From Clostridiales bacterium (lineage in GTDB: Bacteria; Bacillota; Clostridia; Lachnospirales; Lachnospiraceae): 11,800 nucleotides of DNA. The first letter of the stretch is position 1, and every line of letters starts with the position of its first letter. The position numbers and the translations under genes are program-made. The notes beneath the pieces are model-generated. The model was not told where the DNA came from. It ran no database searches and saw nothing but the letters and a program-made list of their open reading frames with translations. The stretch lies in the NCBI GenBank assembly GCA_021204765.1, contig JAJPYU010000102.1, positions 1-11,800 on the forward strand, given 5' to 3'. Shown here piece by piece: positions 1 to 7,232 of this stretch.

Positions 1-1445
1 ACCCCTACACCGGGCAGCCCACAGGCGGAAATGCCTACCAGGCCCAGGGACAGCCCCAGGGCGGCAAGGGCCGCAGGAGCAGGAAAAAGAGGGAGAAGCA
101 TAAGAGGCCGTACATCAAGGCCATCGGGACAGCGGTCATCTGCGGTGTGATCGTGGCAGCATGCATCGTGGGCGGCTTCGCCATCGGGAAGAATGCCTTT
201 GGCAGCTCGGATTCAAACCCTGTTACAGTAACAACCACTGGTTCAAAGCTGGCTGAATCCGACGGTTCAGGGGATGCGACAGCCGAGAATACCTCTGCGG
301 ACGGAGAGTACACGGTAGCACAGATCGCTGAGAACTGCGGCAGCTCCGTGGTGGCCATCACCAACAAGAGCGTCTCAGAGGTACAGACCATGTTCGGAGT
401 GTTCGAGCAGGAGAGCGAGGGCAGCGGCTCCGGCGTCATCATCGCGGAGTCCGACAGCGAGCTGCTCATAGTTACCAATAACCACGTTGTCGAGGATTCA
501 GATGAGCTGACGGTGTGTTTCAATGATTCCGCAGATGCGGTTTACAGTGCTGTGATAAAAGGAACTGATGCCGATAATGACCTGGCTGTCGTGGCCATTC
601 CCCTCTCCGACATTGACGAGGATGTTTTAAACAGTATCTCCATAGCAGTCATCGGTGATTCCGACAGCCTGAAGGTGGGCGACGAAGTGGTGGCAGTAGG
701 AAATGCCTTAGGACTCGGACAGTCCGTGACCTCCGGTATCATCAGTGCGGTGGACAGAGAGGTAACCATAGATGACATTACTTCCAACCTGATCCAGACC
801 GATGCGGCTATCAACCCCGGCAACAGCGGTGGCGCCCTTTTCAATATGAAAGGAGAGCTCATCGGCATCAACAGCGCCAAGTACGCCAGCGAGGAAGTCG
901 AGGGTATGGGCTTTGCCATCCCCATGTCCACAGCCCAGCCTGTCATTGAGAACCTGATGAACCGTGAGACCAGGACGAAGCTGGAATCAGGCTACGGTGC
1001 CTTAAATATCACCGGTACTGACGTCACTTCAGATGTGGCTTCCACCTACAACATGCCCCAGGGCGTGTATGTCTCCGAGGTCCTGGAGGGCGGCGCGGCT
1101 GACAATGCCGGCATTAAGGCCGGCGATATCATCACTTCCCTGGATGGTATTTCGGTATCCAGCATCAGCGCATTGAAAGATGACCTTATGTACTATAAGG
1201 CCGGCGAGACCGTGGATGTCATAATAAACAGACACAATGGTGACGGCTATGAGGAGATGACAGTCAGTGTAAAGCTGGACAATGCTGATGAGCAGGACAG
1301 CTCCTCCTTCTCCACCTACTCGGATTCTTCCGACAGCAGCAGCGACGGCAGCAGAGATGACGGCAGCAATTATTACTATTACTTTGGTGATGACGGATCA
1401 GGCTCTGACTCCGGCAGCAATTACGGATACTATTTCAGCAGATAA
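1..1445 (+). CDS. htrA: HtrA/DegP-like membrane-anchored serine protease with PDZ domain (5' partial)
   Basis: This is a trypsin-like protease of the HtrA/DegP family, which degrades or processes misfolded proteins at the outer face of the membrane. The frame is open from the window edge (first full codon at base 3), so the start lies outside; the GTG at 147 falls inside the membrane helix and is not the real start. The visible order is a Gln/Gly/Pro-rich cytoplasmic head, a Lys/Arg-rich stop, one transmembrane helix (about bases 108-188), a Ser/Thr-rich linker, the protease domain and one PDZ domain (about 990-1290). The catalytic triad is complete: His in NNHVV (483-485), Asp in NDLAVV (579-581) and Ser in GNSGG (825-827). 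After the PDZ comes a low-complexity Ser/Asp/Gly/Tyr-rich tail of about 50 residues, unusual in length. A hairpin terminator follows 33 bases after the stop. Confidence 0.95.
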   Translation, partial: PYTGQPTGGNAYQAQGQPQGGKGRRSRKKREKHKRPYIKAIGTAVICGVIVAACIVGGFAIGKNAFGSSDSNPVTVTTTGSKLAESDGSGDATAENTSADGEYTVAQIAENCGSSVVAITNKSVSEVQTMFGVFEQESEGSGSGVIIAESDSELLIVTNNHVVEDSDELTVCFNDSADAVYSAVIKGTDADNDLAVVAIPLSDIDEDVLNSISIAVIGDSDSLKVGDEVVAVGNALGLGQSVTSGIISAVDREVTIDDITSNLIQTDAAINPGNSGGALFNMKGELIGINSAKYASEEVEGMGFAIPMSTAQPVIENLMNRETRTKLESGYGALNITGTDVTSDVASTYNMPQGVYVSEVLEGGAADNAGIKAGDIITSLDGISVSSISALKDDLMYYKAGETVDVIINRHNGDGYEEMTVSVKLDNADEQDSSSFSTYSDSSDSSSDGSRDDGSNYYYYFGDDGSGSDSGSNYGYYFSR

Positions 1446-1478
1446 GGTAGATAAAAATTGAAAATGATGTTAGAATGT

Positions 1479-1509
1479 CAGGTGACCGCTTCCGGGTGGT
1501 CACCTGTTT
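1479..1509 (+). terminator. hairpin terminator after htrA
   Basis: A perfect 9-bp stem (CAGGTGACC at 1479-1487 with GGTCACCTG at 1498-1506) encloses a 10-base loop and is followed by a short T run (1507-1509). The T tract is weak, so efficiency is uncertain, but the position just after the protease stop codon fits. It also argues that the long reading frame beginning at 1475 is not translated from there. Confidence 0.6.
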
Positions 1510-1594
1510 CTATGGTGCTTTCCGGATGCATGGGTTCGAGAGGCGAGTAGTGACGGCACACTGCCCCCGCATGGTTTTGAAGGGAAATATTATT

Positions 1595-2065
1595 ATGGAA
1601 GAATTTTTAAGCGTGTTAAAGACCTGTCTTATGGAGAAGCTGCCACCGGCTGAGCTGGAGGAGCAGATGGAGCTCTATCGGGAATATTTTAATGATGAGC
1701 TGGCTGCCGGGAAGTCCATGGAGCAGATTTTGAGAAAGCTGGGGGAACCAGCCAAAGTGGCGGAGCTCATCGTGGAGAGAGCTGAGGGCCTGCGCCTGGA
1801 GGAGGAAGAGGAGCAGCAGAGGCAGTACAACAGGCGATTCTGCGGCGACTGCCACGACTGCAGCAATATGACTGAGGAGGAGATTGAGGAGGTCAACGCC
1901 CAGATAGAGAATCCGGAGCACGGTTTTCATGCGGAGTTTAAGGCTAATGAGGGCTGGGATGTGCGCCTGGGTAAACTGAAGCTGAACACCTGGTATGGCA
2001 CCCTCATCATTCTCGGTATAGTGTTGGTGATATTTGTCCTGATCTCTCAGCTGATGCACAGGTGA
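1595..2065 (+). CDS. HAAS/DUF1700-type small membrane protein
   Basis: A 156-residue protein of unknown function. Residues 1-65 match the pattern of the HAAS (DUF1700) helical domain: LPPAELEEQ, a YxxYF-like helix turn, then AGKSMEQILRKLGEP. A charged coiled-coil-like Glu/Gln stretch (66-80) leads to a CxxCxxC cluster (C83, C86, C89), a second acidic segment, and one C-terminal transmembrane helix (133-153), suggesting a C-tail-anchored protein with its bulk in the cytosol. The frame runs back to 1475, but the first 40 codons cross the upstream terminator hairpin and do not look like the family. The ATG at 1595 has AGGG about 10 bases ahead and begins at the HAAS domain. HAAS proteins usually sit beside a PadR-type regulator; none is seen here. 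The CxxCxxC could bind metal or form disulfides, which is inference. Confidence 0.75.
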   Translation: MEEFLSVLKTCLMEKLPPAELEEQMELYREYFNDELAAGKSMEQILRKLGEPAKVAELIVERAEGLRLEEEEEQQRQYNRRFCGDCHDCSNMTEEEIEEVNAQIENPEHGFHAEFKANEGWDVRLGKLKLNTWYGTLIILGIVLVIFVLISQLMHR

Positions 2066-2150
2066 CGATTTTCGGGAACTTGAAGTTATCTTCCGGACCT
2101 GCGCCAGACACCCCGCTGCCGGTGCGGTGAGAACAGGTATATTGAATAAT

Positions 2151-2180
2151 TTGAAGTGCCAGGCAATTAGATTTTATAAA
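2151..2180 (+). promoter_or_regulatory. candidate promoter for the RNA methyltransferase gene
   Basis: TTGAAG (2151-2156) and TATAAA (2175-2180) are spaced by 18 bases in an AT-rich patch, 33 bases before the ATG at 2214. The match is fair (TTGACA/TATAAT each with changes). No other candidate stands out between 2066 and 2213. Confidence 0.4.
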
Positions 2181-2213
2181 TTGTGGAGCTCATGAATTGA
2201 GCATGAATATTTT

Positions 2214-3401
2214 ATGGAAAAGTATGAATTTATCTCCCCCTGTCATTTCGGCATGGAGGCAATCCTTAAAAGGGAAATATACGATCTGGGCTATGACATC
2301 GTGAAGGTGGAGGATGGCCGGGTCACCTACGCCGGGGATGAGGAGACCCTGTGCCGGGCTAATATCGGCTTGCGGACCACGGAGAGGGTGCTCCTTAAAG
2401 TCGGTGATTTCCATGCGGAGACTTTTGATGAGCTCTTCGAGGCTGTGAGGGCGATACCCTGGGAGAGGTTTCTGTCGGAGGACGCCAGGTTCTGGGTGGC
2501 CAAGGCGTCATCGGTGAAAAGCAAGCTCTTCAGTCCTTCAGACATCCAGTCCATCGTAAAAAAGGCAATGGTAGAGAGGATGAGGGAGCATTATGGCATC
2601 GAGTGGTTTGATGAGAGTGGAGCGTCCTACCCGCTGCGGGTCTTTTTAAATAAAGATGAAGTTACCATCGGCATGGACACCTCGGGAGAGTCCCTGCATA
2701 AAAGAGGATACCGGATATTGTCGAGCAAGGCACCTATCACGGAGACCCTGGCGGCAGCCATGATCATGATGACGCCCTGGAAAGGTGACCGGATACTGGT
2801 GGATCCATTCTGCGGCAGCGGGACTTTCCCCATTGAGGCGGCCATGATGGCGGCGGATATGGCACCGGGGATGAACAGGCATTTCCTGGCGGAGAGCTGG
2901 ACGAACCTGATAGGGAAGCAGACCTGGCAGGATGCTTTTGAGGAGGCCCGTGAGCTGGTAAATCCGGATGTGGACACTGACATTCAGGGCTACGATATAG
3001 ATGGGGAGATCATCCGGGCAGCGAGGGACAATGCCCGCCGGGCCGGAGTGGACGGCCTTATACATTTACAGCAGCGGGCGGTGAAGGATCTGCGTCACCC
3101 GAAGAAGTATGGATTCGTCATCACCAACCCGCCCTACGGCGAGCGGATGGAGGAAAAGAAGGCTCTCCCGGAAATATACAGGGACATGGGGGAGGCTTTT
3201 GGACGGCTGGACTCCTGGTCTGAGTACGTAATCTCCTCCTGGGAGGATGCCGAGCGTTATATCGGAAAGAAAGCGGATAAGAGGAAAAAGATTTACAATG
3301 GGATGCTGAAGTCTACCATATATCAGTATATCGGGCCGAAGCCGCCAAAGCGGGGAGAGAGGCGTGCCGGAGACGGAGTTATGTGCAAAGGGACATTGTG
3401 A
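2214..3401 (+). CDS. ypsC: THUMP-domain class I RNA methyltransferase (YpsC/RlmL family)
   Basis: A 395-residue SAM-dependent RNA methyltransferase. The family includes B. subtilis YpsC and the N-terminal half of E. coli RlmL, which makes m2G2445 in 23S rRNA; the exact target here is inferred. The N-terminal part (about 1-60, MEKYEFISPCHFGMEAILKR) is the ferredoxin-like lead, followed by a THUMP RNA-binding domain (about 60-155). The linker LHKRGYR (161-167) is characteristic. The Rossmann methyltransferase follows, with SAM motif DPFCGSGTFPIEAA (197-210), the acidic loop GYDIDG (259-264) and the catalytic NPPYGER (305-311) typical of base-N methylation. Length is normal for the family. The ATG start gives the family's usual N-terminus, although the ribosome binding site before it is weak. 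The last 20 residues or so are a basic extension of no clear role. The next gene follows after 138 bases with its own strong ribosome binding site. Confidence 0.92.
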   Translation: MEKYEFISPCHFGMEAILKREIYDLGYDIVKVEDGRVTYAGDEETLCRANIGLRTTERVLLKVGDFHAETFDELFEAVRAIPWERFLSEDARFWVAKASSVKSKLFSPSDIQSIVKKAMVERMREHYGIEWFDESGASYPLRVFLNKDEVTIGMDTSGESLHKRGYRILSSKAPITETLAAAMIMMTPWKGDRILVDPFCGSGTFPIEAAMMAADMAPGMNRHFLAESWTNLIGKQTWQDAFEEARELVNPDVDTDIQGYDIDGEIIRAARDNARRAGVDGLIHLQQRAVKDLRHPKKYGFVITNPPYGERMEEKKALPEIYRDMGEAFGRLDSWSEYVISSWEDAERYIGKKADKRKKIYNGMLKSTIYQYIGPKPPKRGERRAGDGVMCKGTL

Positions 3402-3539
3402 ACTGTCGGTTGAAGAGGACGATGCCGTAGGTAATGCGGAGGAATACGATACAATAGCGGTGGGGCAGAAAGTGATGTGTAAGGTTCATGAGACATGTGC
3501 AGGGAAGGTGTCCCACGGAGAAATGTACGGAGGAATGTT

Positions 3540-4139
3540 ATGAGCAGAAGAATCATTTTTGCCACGGGCAATAAAAATAAGATGGTTGAGATACGGGAAA
3601 TCCTTAACGACCCTTCCTGGGAGATACTTTCCATGAAGGAGGCCGGAATAGATATTGACATCGTGGAGGATGGGAATTCATTTGAGGAGAATGCCCTGAT
3701 AAAGGCGAAGGCCGTGGCAGCAGTCTGTGATGACATCGTCCTGGCAGATGACTCCGGGCTGGAGATAGATTATCTGGGCGGCGAGCCGGGGATATACTCC
3801 TCCCGCTATGCCGGGGAGGACACCTCCTATGATATCAAGAATCAGCTGCTCCTCAGCCGCATGGAAGGTGTGTCCCATGAGAAAAGGACGGCCAGATTCG
3901 TCTGTGCCGTGGCAGCAGTGGTGCCGGGGCATGAGCCTGTAGTAGTCCGGGGAACTATAGAGGGATATATAGGAGACAAGCCGGCGGGAGAGAATGGGTT
4001 TGGCTATGATCCCATCTTCTATGTGGAGGATAAGCACTGCTCCACGGCCCAGCTTTCTCCTGAAGAAAAAAATTCCCGCAGCCACCGTGGCAATGCGCTG
4101 CGCCTGATGCGGGAAAAACTGCGGGGAATGGGCATTTAA
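3540..4139 (+). CDS. rdgB: XTP/dITP diphosphatase (RdgB/HAM1)
   Basis: A 199-residue house-cleaning enzyme that hydrolyses XTP, dITP and ITP to monophosphates and pyrophosphate, keeping deaminated purines out of DNA and RNA. Family motifs are all present: FATGNKNK near the N-terminus (residues 7-14), LADDSGLEID (68-77) with the catalytic acidic residues, GENGFGYDP (150-158) and SHRGNA (181-186). The ATG at 3540 was chosen because it gives the normal N-terminus and has GGAGGA (3529-3534) five bases ahead; the frame is open back to 3495 without family similarity. The stop is followed within 30 bases by a strong promoter for the tRNA array. The 3402-3539 gap before it holds no convincing promoter or gene, so co-transcription with the methyltransferase is likely. 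Confidence 0.95.
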   Translation: MSRRIIFATGNKNKMVEIREILNDPSWEILSMKEAGIDIDIVEDGNSFEENALIKAKAVAAVCDDIVLADDSGLEIDYLGGEPGIYSSRYAGEDTSYDIKNQLLLSRMEGVSHEKRTARFVCAVAAVVPGHEPVVVRGTIEGYIGDKPAGENGFGYDPIFYVEDKHCSTAQLSPEEKNSRSHRGNALRLMREKLRGMGI

Positions 4140-4167
4140 GGGTATTTTCAATGGACAGAAAAAGGTG

Positions 4168-4196
4168 TTGACATTCCAAATACCTTACAATATAAT
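4168..4196 (+). promoter_or_regulatory. perfect consensus vegetative promoter of the tRNA array
   Basis: TTGACA (4168-4173) and TATAAT (4191-4196) are separated by exactly 17 bases, a full match to the housekeeping sigma consensus. The predicted transcription start is near 4203, about 30 bases before tRNA-Pro. A small TGCGT/ACGCA hairpin (4203-4222) lies in the leader. Confidence 0.92.
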
Positions 4197-4232
4197 ATAA
4201 CTTGCGTTGCGAAAAAGACGCACAGGGGTAAG

Positions 4233-4307
4233 CGGGGTGTAGCTCAGCTTGGTCGGAGCGCCTGGTTTGGGACCAGGAGGCCGCAGGTTCAAATCCTGTC
4301 ACCCCGA
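4233..4307 (+). tRNA. tRNA-Pro(TGG)
   Basis: Full cloverleaf: 7-bp acceptor CGGGGTG/CACCCCG (4233-4239 with 4300-4306), anticodon stem CCTGG/CCAGG, loop TTTGGGA with anticodon TGG at 4268-4270, and T-loop TTCAAAT. CCA is not encoded. It is the first gene of the array. Confidence 0.97.
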
Positions 4308-4316
4308 TTGGTATAT

Positions 4317-4387
4317 GCGGGTGTAGTTCAATGGTAGAACACCAGCCTTCCAAGCTGGATACGTGGGTTCGATTCCCATCACCCGCT
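4317..4387 (+). tRNA. tRNA-Gly(TCC)
   Basis: Acceptor GCGGGTG/CACCCGC (4317-4323 with 4380-4386), anticodon stem CCAGC/GCTGG, anticodon TCC at 4349-4351, and T-loop TTCGATT. At 71 bases it has the short D-loop usual for tRNA-Gly. CCA is not encoded. Confidence 0.97.
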
Positions 4388-4406
4388 TCTGTTTTTTAAA
4401 ACATGT

Positions 4407-4480
<74 letters not shown>

Positions 4481-4504
4481 CTAAAGCCAATGGGCTTTTT
4501 ATGT

Positions 4505-4579
4505 GGTGGGTGTGGCGCAGTTGGCTAGCGCGCCAGATTGTGGCTCTGGAGGTCAAGGGTTCGAGTCCCTTTACCCACC
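4505..4579 (+). tRNA. tRNA-His(GTG)
   Basis: Acceptor GTGGGTG pairs with TACCCAC, and an extra G at 4505 lies opposite C4579: the G-1:C73 pair that identifies histidine tRNA. Anticodon stem CCAGA/TCTGG carries anticodon GTG at 4540-4542. CCA is not encoded. Confidence 0.97.
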
Positions 4580-4610
4580 CTTTTTACTGGAAGCAGCAGG
4601 TAAGAGACCT

Positions 4611-4682
4611 TGGGCCATCGCCAAGGGGTAAGGCACAGGACTTTGACTCCTGCATTCGCCGGTTCGAATCCGGCTGGCCCAG
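4611..4682 (+). tRNA. tRNA-Gln(TTG)
   Basis: Acceptor TGGGCCA/TGGCCCA (4611-4617 with 4675-4681) with the U-A first pair typical of glutamine tRNA, anticodon stem CAGGA/TCCTG, and anticodon TTG at 4643-4645. T-loop TTCGAAT. CCA is not encoded. Confidence 0.97.
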
Positions 4683-4695
4683 TTACTTTTTATAT

Positions 4696-4768
4696 GGGTG
4701 TGTAGCTCAGTTGGCAGAGCACTTGACTTTTAATCAAGGAGTCGAGGGTTCGAATCCCTCCACGCTCA
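4696..4768 (+). tRNA. tRNA-Lys(TTT)
   Basis: Acceptor GGGTGTG/CACGCTC (4696-4702 with 4761-4767) with one G-U and one U-G pair, anticodon stem CTTGA/TCAAG, anticodon TTT at 4729-4731, and T-loop TTCGAAT. It is the last gene of the array and has no encoded CCA. Confidence 0.97.
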
Positions 4769-4791
4769 TTAAATGAAGTGAGATTTCCTGT

Positions 4792-4953
4792 ATGAAGCAG
4801 AGAGGGGTTGCGGGTGATATGGCATTAGAAGAGCAGAAGCATCTACCTTTTCAGTTGATTTGTCAGGGATTGAAGAATTGTTTTAAGGAATATGAAGGGG
4901 CAGTTATACTGCCTTTTTTCTTTTTTGGGCTGCTTGCGAAGCGAACAGGTTAA
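4792..4953 (+). CDS. possible short leader ORF before the channel gene (doubtful)
   Basis: A 53-codon frame (alternative ATG at 4819, 44 codons, directly preceded by GGTGAT) has no recognisable family. Its end is odd. It runs straight through the terminator hairpin, whose T tract is read as a Phe-rich stretch (PFFFFGLL), and its TAA at 4951-4953 abuts the GGGGG ribosome binding site of the channel gene. It could be chance, since frames of this size are common. It could also be a leader peptide whose translation opens the hairpin and couples to the channel. I see no conserved protein signature. Confidence 0.2.
   Translation: MKQRGVAGDMALEEQKHLPFQLICQGLKNCFKEYEGAVILPFFFFGLLAKRTG
4895..4926 (+). 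terminator. intrinsic terminator after the tRNA array
   Basis: GGCAGT (4899-4904), loop TAT and ACTGCC (4908-4913) form a perfect 6-bp stem, extended by A/G against the following T residues, then TTTTTTCTTTTTT (4914-4926). It is well placed to end the tRNA transcript. It also lies only 39 bases before the channel ATG. Confidence 0.88.
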
Positions 4954-4965
4954 GGGGGCTTATCC

Positions 4966-6546
4966 ATGAAGAGAAAACGCCGGATCTATGCGGGGATAAT
5001 TATTATAGCGGTGGCAGTCTACATCCTGTTGCTCTTTTTGCTGCTTTTTGCCGAGAGATCGGATCCGGCCTCGTCCATAAGGACTTTGGGTGACGCATTC
5101 TGGTATTCTATAGTCACCCTGACTACCGTGGGCTACGGCGACATTTTCCCGGTGTCCGTGCTGGGACGGGCTGTGGGTTTCATTTTCCTGATACTTTCCA
5201 CCTGCATCCTGGTCACTCTGGTCAGCACCCTGGTCTCCTTTGTGGCCAGCGAGGGCTTCCCCATTATGGCGCTTCGGCTGAATAAAAAGAAAAACTGGTA
5301 TTATTTCGCCGACATGAGCCTGGAGAGCGGTACCCTGGCAAAGCAGATAAATGACGAGGATCCGAATGGAGTCATCATTTTCGGGCTGAGTAAGAGCAGT
5401 GTGGACGAGGAGCCTGATTATCCCTGCCTTTTTATAAATGTTTCCCCGGAGCGGATCGCCACGCTCAAAAAGGGAAAAGGCAGCCGCTGCAATGTCTTTC
5501 TTATGAATGAAAATGATATCGGAAGAAATCCCCGGGCGGTGAATATCGCAGAGTTCCCCGTGGAGGTCTACGCCCGTACCGCCAGCGGAGAGGACGGCCT
5601 CTCCGGAAATATACATTTCTTTCACAGCTGTGACTGCTGCGCCAGGGAATACTGGAGACGGCATCCCCTGACACTTGACGAGCACCGCATAGTTATTATC
5701 GGCTCCGGCACTTACGGCGAGGCTATCTTAAAGAGGGCAATACTCAACAACGTCATTTCAAAGGATCATTATGTGGCCTATCACATTTTCGGGGACATAG
5801 GGGATTATCTGGATGTGCACTGGGCACTGGGGAACGTTTTCTCCATGAATGAGGAGGCAGAGGACAGGGATTCCCTGATATTCCACGACACTCCCTGGTC
5901 ACAGAACAGGGAGATAATGAATTCCGCTGACCGCATAATCATATGTGACGATGACGAGGAGTACGGCTGGGATATAATGTGGCATCTGCGGCGCTATTAC
6001 CACATTTGCGGGCGCATAGACTTAAGAAGCAGCCGCATCATTCCGGGACTTTCCCATTTCGGCACCAATGAGTCTATCTACACTCCGGAGCACATCATGG
6101 GAACGGTCCTCAATCAGGTGGCCATACAGATGAACAATCTCTACCGCAGCCGTCACCCCGAGGGGTCTCTTGATTGGGATGAGCTGGACGATTACCTGCG
6201 CCAGTCGAAGATAGCGGTCTCGGAGCACATGTTTACCAAGGTGAGGATACTTCTGCAAGGTGAACATTACGATGTGCTGAGCCCGGAGCTTCTGGAGCAG
6301 GCTTATGGGATATACAAAAGGATCATACAGAATCCGGAGTACCTGGATGCCTGCCGCCGCATCGAGCACCGGCGCTGGATGAGATTCTATGCCTATTATA
6401 ACTGGTCATATGGGCCTGTCCACGACGAAGATGAGAGAAAGGATCCCCGGATGTGTGATTATGATGAGATGGATCCCCGGATCAGGACATATTTTGATGA
6501 CGCCTGGGAGCTTATAGGTGAGCTGGGACAGTTTGAGAAAGGCTGA
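4966..6546 (+). CDS. two-helix potassium channel with cytosolic Rossmann-like region and C-terminal RyR-like domain
   Basis: A 526-residue membrane channel subunit. Residues 8-29 form TM1, then comes a pore helix with the selectivity filter TTVGYGD (53-59) and TM2 (about 68-94): the two-helix architecture of bacterial K+ channels, which assemble as tetramers. The cytosolic part starts near 105. It contains a nucleotide-binding-like turn, RIVIIGSGTYGEA (241-253), resembling the TrkA-N/RCK fold, preceded by a less clear alpha/beta stretch and a Cys cluster, CDCC (222-225). The C-terminus (about 463-518) fits a RyR domain (ryanodine receptor repeat): EHRRW, a following WSYGP (480-484), then a DxxxxDPRM-type segment. 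The start ATG has GGGGG seven bases ahead. No promoter is obvious between the terminator ending at 4926 and the ATG. The Maf gene follows after 70 bases. K+ conduction is well supported; the gating ligand is unknown. Confidence 0.88.
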   Translation: MKRKRRIYAGIIIIAVAVYILLLFLLLFAERSDPASSIRTLGDAFWYSIVTLTTVGYGDIFPVSVLGRAVGFIFLILSTCILVTLVSTLVSFVASEGFPIMALRLNKKKNWYYFADMSLESGTLAKQINDEDPNGVIIFGLSKSSVDEEPDYPCLFINVSPERIATLKKGKGSRCNVFLMNENDIGRNPRAVNIAEFPVEVYARTASGEDGLSGNIHFFHSCDCCAREYWRRHPLTLDEHRIVIIGSGTYGEAILKRAILNNVISKDHYVAYHIFGDIGDYLDVHWALGNVFSMNEEAEDRDSLIFHDTPWSQNREIMNSADRIIICDDDEEYGWDIMWHLRRYYHICGRIDLRSSRIIPGLSHFGTNESIYTPEHIMGTVLNQVAIQMNNLYRSRHPEGSLDWDELDDYLRQSKIAVSEHMFTKVRILLQGEHYDVLSPELLEQAYGIYKRIIQNPEYLDACRRIEHRRWMRFYAYYNWSYGPVHDEDERKDPRMCDYDEMDPRIRTYFDDAWELIGELGQFEKG

Positions 6547-6616
6547 CCCACGGATATGGGACATGGCTGTGCAGGGCGCAGGCAGCTCCCGAATACAGCC
6601 TCATGGGAGGAACATA

Positions 6617-7198
6617 ATGAAGATAATACTTGCATCGGCATCGCCGAGACGGAAAGAGCTTATAGAGAAACTGGGCATGGATTTTGAGGTGATCCCTTCC
6701 CACTGGGAAGAAGTCACCACTGAGGAGGAGCCCGACAGGATAGTGGTTGAGCTGGCCTGCGGCAAGGCGAAAGACGTGGCTCAGTCCCTGGACTATCCGG
6801 GGGACACATTTATTATCGGAGCTGACACCATAGTGGTGCGGGGCAGCGAGATACTGGGAAAGCCAGGCAGTGAGGAGGAGGCTTACGAGATGCTAAAAAG
6901 CCTCTCCGGACGGCCACACCGGGTATTTACAGGGGTGAGTATCTTAAAGATCCACGATGCCTATGTGGAGGAGCGAAGCTTTGAGGAGCATACTATAGTA
7001 GAATTCTATCCCATGAGCGACGAGGAGATATGGGATTACATCCATACCGGTGAGCCCATGGATAAGGCGGGAGCCTACGGCATCCAGGGCATCGGCGGGA
7101 AATTCATACGCCAGATAATGGGGGATTACAATACGGTCGTCGGCCTGCCTCTGGCACGGATCTATCAGGAGCTTTCCCACTGGGAGGATGCCCCTTAG
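6617..7198 (+). CDS. maf: Maf-family nucleoside triphosphate pyrophosphatase
   Basis: A 193-residue Maf protein, a cytosolic enzyme that hydrolyses nucleoside triphosphates (dTTP/UTP or modified pyrimidines, depending on subfamily) to monophosphate and pyrophosphate; some members affect septation. Diagnostic motifs: SASPRR (7-12), the catalytic GADT (68-71), VFTGV (103-107), KAGAYGIQG (150-158) and GDYNTVVGLPL (169-179). The ATG at 6617 is preceded by GGGAGG (6605-6610) at ideal spacing and yields the family N-terminus MKIILASASPRR; the open frame back to 6518 overlaps the channel gene and is not used. It is probably transcribed with the channel. Its 3' end faces the convergent arsR gene 34 bases away, with no clear terminator between them. 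I cannot tell the dTTPase/UTPase class from the m7GTPase class. Confidence 0.95.
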   Translation: MKIILASASPRRKELIEKLGMDFEVIPSHWEEVTTEEEPDRIVVELACGKAKDVAQSLDYPGDTFIIGADTIVVRGSEILGKPGSEEEAYEMLKSLSGRPHRVFTGVSILKIHDAYVEERSFEEHTIVEFYPMSDEEIWDYIHTGEPMDKAGAYGIQGIGGKFIRQIMGDYNTVVGLPLARIYQELSHWEDAP

Positions 7199-7232
7199 GA
7201 TACCGCCGTGGACGGAGTGTGGTACTGACTTT

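Noticed and set aside
1475..1594. Forty-codon N-terminal extension of the HAAS protein
   Set aside because: It crosses the hairpin terminator of htrA, has no family similarity, and a better start with a ribosome binding site lies at 1595.
2109..2129. Imperfect hairpin after the HAAS gene
   Set aside because: An 8-bp stem with one mismatch and one wobble pair and no T tract; too weak to call a terminator.
4138..4185. Inverted repeat around the tRNA promoter (GGTATTT and AAATACC)
   Set aside because: A seven-base match separated by about 30 bases that overlaps the -35 element; no regulator is suggested and chance is likely.
4501..4776. Plus-strand frame of 91 codons through tRNA-His, -Gln and -Lys
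   Set aside because: It consists of tRNA sequence read as protein (VAQLAEH and GSNPST are typical products of this artefact).
4769..4965. Search for an integrated element or attachment site next to the tRNA array
   Set aside because: No integrase gene, no repeat of the tRNA 3' end and no change in composition were seen downstream of tRNA-Lys.
4966..5685. Minus-strand frame of 241 codons opposite the channel gene
   Set aside because: The plus strand encodes an unmistakable K+ channel filter and pore. The antisense product has no recognisable motif.
6565..6600. GGCTGT/ACAGCC inverted repeat between the channel and maf genes
   Set aside because: A six-base stem with a 24-base loop and no known riboswitch features; likely chance.
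7201..7232. Possible bidirectional terminator between maf and arsR
   Set aside because: Only 4-base inverted repeats (TACC/GGTA, GACT/AGTC) with a short T run; not distinguishable from chance.
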